A DNA stretch of 33,071 nucleotides, from the IMG/VR virus record IMGVR_UViG_3300039159_000237, positions 1 through 33,071 of that record; one strand, given 5' to 3'. Positions within the stretch are counted from its first letter, which is position 1. Every line of letters begins with the position of its first letter. This document shows, in pieces, positions 9,168 to 14,678 of this stretch. Both the position numbers and the translations under genes were made by a program. The notes under the pieces are model-generated. The model did not search any database. It was given only the letters and a program-made list of their open reading frames with translations, and was not told where the DNA came from. The DNA is from a virus.

Positions 9168-9977
9168 ATGATTATGCCAAGAGGTAGAAGTAACAAGAAC
9201 AGAAGTCAATCAACCCCACAAGACCTAGCCATGCCTAGGTCTTGTTCTTTTAAAGGGGCAATATCTCCTGCTATAGCTCCTGGTACTAGTATAGAAACTA
9301 AGTCCTTTATTAAACCCTGTACACTTAATCAAAGACTATTTGTTAAAGCTATTAAGAATAGTGATGTAATTATAGGTGTGGGCCCGTCCGGATGTGGGAA
9401 GACCTTGCTCGCCATACACACAGCTATCACTCTTATTAATAGTGAAGACTCACCTATTGATAGGCTTATATATATAAGACCTAATGTAGATAGGGCAGAC
9501 GAAGTTGGGCTGGGTTATTTACCTGGTAGTGAAATAGAAAAGACAAAGCCTTTAGCTTATCCAGTCTTGGATAACCTAATGATGTTTATGAGTAAGGCTA
9601 GTGCCGAGTATCTCATAGATAGCGGGAAGGTGGAAGTTCTTACTATGTCTATGCTTAGAGGTAGGTCATTTCCTAATTGTGTTCTATGCCTTGATGAGAG
9701 CCAAAATAGTACACCAGGAGGTATGAAAACTCTTCTTACTCGTATAGGTGAAAATAGTAAAGCTATTATATTAGGAGATACTTCTCAGAGGGATAGACCT
9801 GATAGAGATACTGATGGATTATCTGATTTAGTTAGAAGGGTGCAGCCAGTTCTTAAGATGCCTCTTGATGATAATTACTATATAGATATGGTTAAGTTTA
9901 CTAGAGAGGATGTAGTAAGAAATGGAGTTATTAAAACCATACTTAGAATATATGAAGGGGAAGAAGATGATCAGTAA
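9168..9977 (+). CDS. phoH: PhoH-like P-loop ATPase
   Basis: This is a 269-residue PhoH family protein, the usual length for the phage ATPase form. Walker A is GPSGCGKT (residues 72-79). The family signature GLGYLPGSEIEKTKPLAYPV follows at about 114-133, then RGRSFPNCVLCLDESQN with the Walker B Asp-Glu at 176-177, and LGDTSQRD (sensor-like). PhoH proteins are ATPases related to superfamily 1 helicases. They are common in phages, and an RNA-related role is suggested in the literature but not settled. The first 45 residues are basic, Ser-rich and variable. The ATG at 9168 follows AGAGG closely; the in-frame ATG at 9174 is an alternative. No intein interrupts the Walker A loop, although an intein-like gene lies directly upstream. 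Confidence 0.93.
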   Translation: MIMPRGRSNKNRSQSTPQDLAMPRSCSFKGAISPAIAPGTSIETKSFIKPCTLNQRLFVKAIKNSDVIIGVGPSGCGKTLLAIHTAITLINSEDSPIDRLIYIRPNVDRADEVGLGYLPGSEIEKTKPLAYPVLDNLMMFMSKASAEYLIDSGKVEVLTMSMLRGRSFPNCVLCLDESQNSTPGGMKTLLTRIGENSKAIILGDTSQRDRPDRDTDGLSDLVRRVQPVLKMPLDDNYYIDMVKFTREDVVRNGVIKTILRIYEGEEDDQ

Positions 9978-10030
9978 TAAAGACTGGGTATCCCTTATCC
10001 TTTTATTACTTAACTCATATAGGTAACCTG

Positions 10031-10423
10031 ATGACTTTAATTAAAGGTGTAGAAACTACTAAGGAATACTTTAGTAGAAAGTTAATGGATGCTTGCTGTG
10101 CAATATTGGAAATTCAATATGATAGCAAGAAAATATCTATTATCTTTAGTGATAAGTGTGGAGCAGATTATACTTTCTATTGGTCTGATAAAGAGGCCAG
10201 ACAAGAACAAGGTAAAGTGAATGAGTTTATTAAAATGGTATATTGTGCAGTACCTGTATGTCTCTCTGTGGTACCTAACAGTCCTTATACTGAAGCTGAA
10301 CTAGGCAGCATGGCACAAGCTATTGTTGACCTAACTACAGACTCTATACATAGATTTGAACAGGACTTAAGACCTTCTGTTTATCAGTTAGCTCTAGCTC
10401 AAATAAGAAGAGCGGCTGAATAA
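10031..10423 (+). CDS. Hypothetical protein
   Basis: This is a 130-residue protein of unknown function. It has three Cys in the first 70 residues (DACCAIL, DKCGADY) and a mixed alpha/beta core (AILEIQYDSKKISIIFSD). A helical C-terminus (AIVDLTTDSIHRFEQDLRPS) follows, ending in a basic helix (QIRRAAE). There is no signal peptide or membrane segment. It lies 53 bases after phoH on the same strand, probably co-transcribed, and is followed by a purine-rich simple repeat. A weak AGG precedes the ATG by about seven bases. Codon use matches the neighbouring phage genes, which supports it being real. Confidence 0.7.
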   Translation: MTLIKGVETTKEYFSRKLMDACCAILEIQYDSKKISIIFSDKCGADYTFYWSDKEARQEQGKVNEFIKMVYCAVPVCLSVVPNSPYTEAELGSMAQAIVDLTTDSIHRFEQDLRPSVYQLALAQIRRAAE

Positions 10424-10424
10424 A

Positions 10425-10490
10425 GATATATATATATATAGAGATAGAGAGAGATAGAGATAAGGATAGGCAGAGATAGATAAATAGATA
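10425..10490. repeat. Low-complexity AT/GA microsatellite
   Basis: A TA-dinucleotide run of about ten bases passes into irregular GAGATA/GATAGA hexamer repeats. It lies directly after the stop of the 130-residue gene and before a terminator on the other strand. It has no coding potential. Confidence 0.8.
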
Positions 10491-10515
10491 TAAAAAAGAG
10501 GGGTGGATGCCCCTC
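10491..10515 (-). terminator. Rho-independent terminator, minus strand
   Basis: Read on the minus strand, GAGGGG pairs with CCCCTC around the loop CATCCA, followed by six T (10492-10497 on the plus strand are all A). It lies 130 bases beyond the stop of the 51-residue minus-strand gene at 10647-10802, so it probably ends that transcript. Confidence 0.8.
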
Positions 10516-10556
10516 ATAGACTTATACTGATTAAGGAAACCCAGTACGTCATAGTT

Positions 10557-10584
10557 TTGACTATATCACGTATTAGAGATAAAT
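10557..10584 (+). promoter_or_regulatory. Possible sigma70-like promoter upstream of thyX
   Basis: TTGACT (10557-10562) and ATAAAT (10579-10584) are separated by 16 bases. It would drive the thyX operon with a leader of about 280 bases that contains the perfect palindrome at 10601-10636. The evidence is sequence match only, in an AT-rich region where chance hits are common. Confidence 0.25.
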
Positions 10585-10600
10585 GCAAAGTTATATAAAC

Positions 10601-10636
10601 ATTTATAGTCATATATAAGAATATATGACTATAAAT
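10601..10636. repeat. Perfect 16-bp inverted repeat with 4-base loop
   Basis: The arm ATTTATAGTCATATAT (10601-10616) is followed by AAGA and by its exact reverse complement (10621-10636). It lies ten bases beyond the stop of the 51-residue minus-strand gene, and on the plus strand in the leader of thyX. It could be a transcript-stabilising or terminating hairpin, or a protein-binding site. Confidence 0.9.
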
Positions 10637-10646
10637 CCCTAGAAGC

Positions 10647-10802
10647 TTATTGAACTGCTGCTTGAGGCACTTTAGCTGCTTCATCAAGAATCAATGCTTT
10701 GAATAGTTCTAGGGCTTGAACTAGGGCTTGATGATCTTGTCTTGTACCCTTATACTGAGATGCGATAGTATCTAAGTAGTTGTAGGCTTCTTCATTCGAC
10801 AT
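10647..10802 (-). CDS. Small hypothetical protein (51 residues)
   Basis: This is a short ORF on the minus strand. Its product starts MSNEEAYNYLDTIASQYKG, continues RQDHQALVQALELFKALI and ends KVPQAAVQ. It is predicted to be almost fully helical, with a regular hydrophobic pattern (Y, L, I / L, A, L, L, F, L, I). Small proteins of this look are common in large phages, often named only as hypothetical. Support comes from the sensible composition, a TAAGG ribosome binding site ten to eleven bases upstream, and its own hairpin (10601-10636) and terminator (10491-10515) downstream. It lies in an otherwise empty gap and is transcribed against the surrounding plus-strand genes. The function is unknown. 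Confidence 0.65.
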   Translation of the reverse strand: MSNEEAYNYLDTIASQYKGTRQDHQALVQALELFKALILDEAAKVPQAAVQ

Positions 10803-10872
10803 AGGTTATATACCTTATTTATCTAATTGATTACCTCCATGATATACAAATACGCTTCCATAGTCAATCAAT

Positions 10873-12447
10873 ATGTTTAAACTTTCCCTCTCTAGTGATA
10901 CAGGTTATGTTGAGCTAGCTGATCCAGCTACAGGTATTAAGGTAGGTTCTCTTCTTTATGGTCTAGATAAACGCCCTACGGTTATAGCTATGTCTTTAGC
11001 TAGATATAGTAGGAGTAATGCATCTATGGGTGATATATCAAAAGAACTTCTAGGTAAAGATAATGAGGCTAAACTAGAAAATATAGCTATTAAGTATGGT
11101 CATGCTAGTGTGGCTGGTATGGCCCATATAGCCTTCTGTGCTGAGGATATATCTACTCTAGATGCTATGAGGTTCTTTTATGAGTGCTCTGTCCTTGATG
11201 GTCAACATAGGAGCACTAGGTATCAAGATTTCTCTAATGCTAGATTCCTGGCAGTACCAAGTAATATGGGTAATGCAGAGGTTAGAGAACTCTATAAACA
11301 GATAGTTAATAAACAACTTAAAGATTATAAAGAAGTTAATGCCTCTACTAAAGAAGCCCTATCAAAAAGGTTTGATATACAAGAGAGCAATAATAGAGAG
11401 AATAGTTCTTTAGTTGTAAGAACACTTGATTGTACTAGGTATTTATTACCTCTAGCTTTGAAGGATGGTTTTGGTGCTGTAATAAGTGCTAGAGAAATAT
11501 CTTCTAGATATATTAGTAAACTGCTTGGTAGTAAAGACCCTGTATCTAAAAGACTGGGTGAACTACTAATAGACCTCTTTACTAAAGAAGGTGAAGGTTA
11601 TACCCCTGAGTGTGCCTCTCTTATTAAACATACTGAGGCTAAGAAAACCCCCACTAAAGAAGCTATTCAGTTCTTAGAGAGTAGGAATAACCAAGAGTAT
11701 AAACGTTGGCCTGAAAGGATGGGTTCACCTAGTAGTGACTTAATGGTTAATGAGGTAGCACATATGGATGCACTTGTACTTAACCTAGAATTACTAATGG
11801 ATCCTTTGAGAATTGATCCTTCTCCTTGTAGTAATGTCACTATGAATCTATTAGGTAACATTATCTTTAAAGGCTTTAATCATCATAATGAACTAGGTAA
11901 TCCTTATCTATCTGGGTCTATTGCTATACAAGGTATGGCTGATATAGGTAGCATTAAGGATTTAATTAGACATAGAAGTCTAAGAAGGTTTGTTCCTCTA
12001 TTTGAGGATGAGACTAATATGATTAAGGAATTAGATAGACCTAGTGATAAATGCTATTATCTACCACCTTATTTCTATGATGAAGGGATGGATAAGCTAA
12101 GAGAAGATTATACTAATAGGCTTACTAATACTTATGAAAGTATTAAGGATTGGTATACTAAGGCTATCTCCTGTATGGAAGTAGAAGTAGCTAATCATTA
12201 TGTTAAAAGATTACTACCTCATGCCCATGCTACTCAGTATATACTGAGCGGGAGTATGGCTGATATTGCTTATATGTGCAGTCTTAGGAAAGGTGTAGGA
12301 GGCCACATACAATATAGAATGATGGCTGAGAATATCATTTCCAGACTAACTTACGACTTCCCTTTATGGGATGGTTTATTTAATGAGTTTAAATCAGGGG
12401 ATCTAGTAGATCCTTTTAGCAGAGAACAATTCTTAGGGAGAAGTTAA
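10873..12447 (+). CDS. thyX: FAD-dependent thymidylate synthase, double-length
   Basis: ThyX makes dTMP from dUMP using methylenetetrahydrofolate, FAD and NADPH. At 524 residues it is about twice the length of a usual bacterial ThyX and looks like two ThyX-like halves. The first half has YGHASVAGMAHIAF (about 75-88) and the motif QHRSTRYQDFS (111-121), a shortened form of the RHRxxSxxExSxRY signature. This is followed by CTRYLLPLALKDGFGAVISA (187-206). The second half has a Gly-rich GSIAIQGMADIGSIKDL, RHRSLRRFVP (366-375) and VKRLLPHAHATQYILSGSMA (443-462), matching the ARxxLP...N.R region. Family members of this length are known in some phages and uncultured bacteria. Which half carries which residues of the active site is not clear. 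There is no obvious RBS before the ATG. It is the first gene of a tight four-gene set. Confidence 0.85.
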   Translation: MFKLSLSSDTGYVELADPATGIKVGSLLYGLDKRPTVIAMSLARYSRSNASMGDISKELLGKDNEAKLENIAIKYGHASVAGMAHIAFCAEDISTLDAMRFFYECSVLDGQHRSTRYQDFSNARFLAVPSNMGNAEVRELYKQIVNKQLKDYKEVNASTKEALSKRFDIQESNNRENSSLVVRTLDCTRYLLPLALKDGFGAVISAREISSRYISKLLGSKDPVSKRLGELLIDLFTKEGEGYTPECASLIKHTEAKKTPTKEAIQFLESRNNQEYKRWPERMGSPSSDLMVNEVAHMDALVLNLELLMDPLRIDPSPCSNVTMNLLGNIIFKGFNHHNELGNPYLSGSIAIQGMADIGSIKDLIRHRSLRRFVPLFEDETNMIKELDRPSDKCYYLPPYFYDEGMDKLREDYTNRLTNTYESIKDWYTKAISCMEVEVANHYVKRLLPHAHATQYILSGSMADIAYMCSLRKGVGGHIQYRMMAENIISRLTYDFPLWDGLFNEFKSGDLVDPFSREQFLGRS

Positions 12448-12451
12448 TTTA

Positions 12452-12952
12452 ATGTTTAGTAAAGAAGAGATCTTAGAAGTAAAAGTTAATGAAGGTTTAA
12501 TTAGAAAGTATATGGATTATGTTTCTCTTCTAGCAGAAGGGGAAAGTTCTGATACCACTCTTGGTGACCTTATTAATAAGATCAGTCAAGGAGAGTGTGG
12601 AAATTGTTCTCTATTAGAAAGTGTAAATGGTGTATTAGATGCTTTTATTTTTAATGCTAGTTATAGCATTGAGGAGATGATTGCTAGTGCTAATAACAGT
12701 ATACCTAGTAGAATGGCTGAGCTTAAACTGGAGTTAGATCCGGAGGCTTATGCTACGGTTGAAACGGCGGTTACTCGTATGAGTAATCTCCCTAAGATTA
12801 ACTTAGAGCAGTCTATGGAACAATCTTTTCAGTTAGCTTCTATAAGCAGTTCTTTACCAGAGGCCCTAAAGAGTATGTCTGAAAAAGAAGTGACTGATAT
12901 GGTTATGGAGTTAGTTAGAATTAATCAAGTGCTTAGGTCTAATCTTAAATGA
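12452..12952 (+). CDS. Hypothetical helical protein
   Basis: This is a 166-residue protein of unknown function. It is mostly helical, with a CGNC motif (GECGNCSLLESVNG) at about residue 49 and a Met/Glu-rich C-terminal half (ALKSMSEKEVTDMVMELVRI). It starts four bases after the thyX stop, with GGGAGAAG as a ribosome binding site, and its own stop overlaps the next start (ATGA). It is therefore translated as part of the thyX operon. The CxxC could be redox-active or one half of a metal site; there is no further support. Confidence 0.75.
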   Translation: MFSKEEILEVKVNEGLIRKYMDYVSLLAEGESSDTTLGDLINKISQGECGNCSLLESVNGVLDAFIFNASYSIEEMIASANNSIPSRMAELKLELDPEAYATVETAVTRMSNLPKINLEQSMEQSFQLASISSSLPEALKSMSEKEVTDMVMELVRINQVLRSNLK

Positions 12953-13320
12953 GTGGGGCTCTCCTAAAGGCTATGAAGAATGGCTGTATAGGTAATCTAC
13001 CTAATAGGAGAGTCAAGAGAGTTAAGCTAGAGGATTACTATTCTAATACTACTCATAGTAGTGAATTAGTTAAGACTCTAGCTATCTCTTTAGTTATGGG
13101 TAGAGATAAAGTCTATACAGAAAAGTGGTTAATACTAAAAGGTTCTATTACTATAGAGCTAATTGATAGTTATTCTCTTTTATATTTAAGAGATCCTCCA
13201 CTATCTATAAATGACCTACTACTTATTGACCACTCCATATTAATAACTAGTAATACTTATATAAGTAACCTAGATAAATTAAGAGAAGAAATACTAGTAG
13301 AAATAAGGGGGATGGAGTAA
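12949..13320 (+). CDS. Hypothetical protein
   Basis: This is a 123-residue protein. The basic N-terminus (PNRRVKRVKLEDYYS) precedes an alpha/beta segment (TEKWLILKGSITIELIDSYS) and a Leu/Ile-rich C-terminus (SINDLLLIDHSILITSNTYI). The start overlaps the previous stop as ATGA, and its stop overlaps the next start as TAATG, which indicates translational coupling. There is no recognised domain and no membrane segment. Confidence 0.7.
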   Translation: MSGALLKAMKNGCIGNLPNRRVKRVKLEDYYSNTTHSSELVKTLAISLVMGRDKVYTEKWLILKGSITIELIDSYSLLYLRDPPLSINDLLLIDHSILITSNTYISNLDKLREEILVEIRGME

Positions 13321-13553
13321 TGATTGAGAATGGTTTCTATATGGATTATTATGTTAATAATCCATATGATGTGGATCTAACTATACTTAGTGATATTGAT
13401 AATCTAAATAAGATGAAGATCCTTCCTCAACATACTGTTAGGATTGGTATCCATGTACCTAAAGGATTTAAACCCTTTTCTAGGAATAGCACCCTGAAAG
13501 GGAAACCAATAGTATGGATAGGAACATTGGATGTAGATGCTCCTGATTTATAA
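13320..13553 (+). CDS. Small hypothetical protein
   Basis: This is a 77-residue protein, probably a small beta-rich fold (YYVNNPYDVDLTILSDIDNL, TVRIGIHVPKGFKPFS, KPIVWIGTLDVDAPD). It is coupled to the previous gene by TAATG and is the last gene of the thyX set. Its stop directly abuts the stop of the converging minus-strand gene. The function is unknown. Confidence 0.65.
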   Translation: MIENGFYMDYYVNNPYDVDLTILSDIDNLNKMKILPQHTVRIGIHVPKGFKPFSRNSTLKGKPIVWIGTLDVDAPDL

Positions 13554-13988
13554 TTAATATCCCACTAAAACTATAGATACTTCTGAAAAGTCTTCCTTAA
13601 GGAGACTTTTCAGCCATAGATTATCTAGGGTAGCTATAGATGTATTTATTACTTGAGTCTCACATTGTCTTACTCCTAAGTCTAGAAATAGAACATTAAG
13701 GGGTAACCAATAATCTGGTTGAGTAGAATATATTACCTTCCCACATTCTACCTTTACTAATATACAAACTAGCTGGCTAATTCCTACCTTATCTAAATAG
13801 ATACATTTCTCTTCACAAGGAGCTAATCCTATAGAGAGTTTAGTGGCCCTACCTCCTATAAGTTCTATATTCTGGGCTCTAGTTAGCTCATGTATATAAC
13901 CTTCTGTGAGATTGGCACAGGTAGGATTTCTAGCTTTAGTATTCATTAAACCTAGAGAATAGGATAGATAATTAGGAGGACATTCCAT
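13554..13988 (-). CDS. Cysteine-containing hypothetical protein
   Basis: This 144-residue minus-strand protein lies between plus-strand operons. It contains seven Cys (for example MECPPN, NPTCAN, APCEEKC, QLVCILVKVECG, RQCET), and the middle and end are beta-rich (LSIGLAPC, KVIYSTQPDYWLPLNVLFLD). The start is supported by AAGGA five to seven bases before the ATG. No transmembrane or signal segment is seen. The Cys spacing does not fit a standard zinc ribbon. Its coding sequence contains the 31-base palindrome at 13583-13613. The function is unknown. Confidence 0.65.
   Translation of the reverse strand: MECPPNYLSYSLGLMNTKARNPTCANLTEGYIHELTRAQNIELIGGRATKLSIGLAPCEEKCIYLDKVGISQLVCILVKVECGKVIYSTQPDYWLPLNVLFLDLGVRQCETQVINTSIATLDNLWLKSLLKEDFSEVSIVLVGY
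13583..13613. repeat. 31-base palindrome within a coding sequence
   Basis: CTGAAAAGTCT (13583-13593) and AGACTTTTCAG (13603-13613) are exact reverse complements. They flank TCCTTAAGG, whose core is itself a palindrome (CCTTAAGG). It lies 29 bases inside the end of the 144-residue gene and just beyond the end of the converging plus-strand operon. It may act as a terminator or pause hairpin for the plus strand. Confidence 0.85.
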
Positions 13989-14005
13989 GTAGTTCCTTTA
14001 TAAAG

Positions 14006-14039
14006 ATATAGATTGATATGCTGATATATTAATCTATAT
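14006..14039. promoter_or_regulatory. Inverted repeat in divergent intergenic region (possible operator)
   Basis: ATATAGATTGATAT (14006-14019) and ATATTAATCTATAT (14026-14039) are inverted copies with one mismatch and a six-base spacer. They lie between the divergent genes 13554-13988 and 14073-14678. The position suits a repressor site controlling both, or a hairpin in the leader of the nuclease-recA operon. No regulator is identified. Confidence 0.4.
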
Positions 14040-14072
14040 AGAATTCTAGTGACCTTATATAGTAAGGATAAT

Positions 14073-14678
14073 ATGCATAATGATGGAGAAGATGAAGATG
14101 GAGATGGAGAAGAACCTAAATTTAATGCTATGGAGGATGAAGAGATACTCATTTGTCCTAGCCCTTATGATACTAATTGTAGATGGCTGGATATTAAGTG
14201 TTCTTCCTGTAAGGTAATCAATAGGTCTAGCAAGGCATTACATTATAGTCCTCTTAGTAGGTTATTACCTAAACATCCTTTATTAATGGCAGAGGAGAAG
14301 GATAAGAAGGAAGCTAGGAAGTTATTAGCTAAGGAGAAGAAGAGTAGCTCTGCTTCTATTAAAGGAAGAACTAATAATAGACTGGGTAAGAAAGCTGAAA
14401 GAGTTGCTATGAAAGATATAGGTGCTAAGGCTACTATAGCTTCTGGCTCTGTATGTGGGGATGGTGATGCATATATAAGTGCTGGCGATCTTAAGTTACA
14501 GATAGAACATAAGCTTAGAATATCTAGTAAGGGTAGACTCGGCATTACTAAAGAGGAATGGGATAAAGGTAAAAGACAGGGTATAGACCTATTTGTTATA
14601 TCCTCTGAGGATCAAAGAATAGTAATAATGAGTGATGAATTATTTAAGACTTTAATGGAGATTATTAATAATGGCTAA
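14073..14678 (+). CDS. PD-(D/E)XK nuclease, Hjc-like, with N-terminal Cys4 motif
   Basis: This is a 201-residue protein when started at ATG 14073, which has TAAGGA six bases upstream; a GTG at 14049 would add eight residues. After an acidic N-terminus come four Cys (C-x7-C-x6-C-x2-C, residues 28-46), a possible zinc site. A Lys-rich linker follows. The nuclease core is NRLGKKAERVAMKDIGAKAT with Glu about 109, ASGS, then GDLKLQIEHK holding Asp 139, Glu 145 and Lys 147. This order (E, S, D, ExK) is that of archaeal Hjc-type Holliday junction resolvases and related phage nucleases. The last part (GIDLFVISSEDQRIVIMSDE) fits the closing strands. It overlaps recA by eight bases, so it probably acts in recombination. 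Junction specificity is inferred, not shown. Confidence 0.7.
   Translation: MHNDGEDEDGDGEEPKFNAMEDEEILICPSPYDTNCRWLDIKCSSCKVINRSSKALHYSPLSRLLPKHPLLMAEEKDKKEARKLLAKEKKSSSASIKGRTNNRLGKKAERVAMKDIGAKATIASGSVCGDGDAYISAGDLKLQIEHKLRISSKGRLGITKEEWDKGKRQGIDLFVISSEDQRIVIMSDELFKTLMEIINNG

Noticed and set aside
9027-9209. Minus-strand 60-codon gene before phoH
   Set aside because: It overlaps the phoH start, begins with TTG after a poor RBS, and has no recognisable family. It is only noted in the gap entry.
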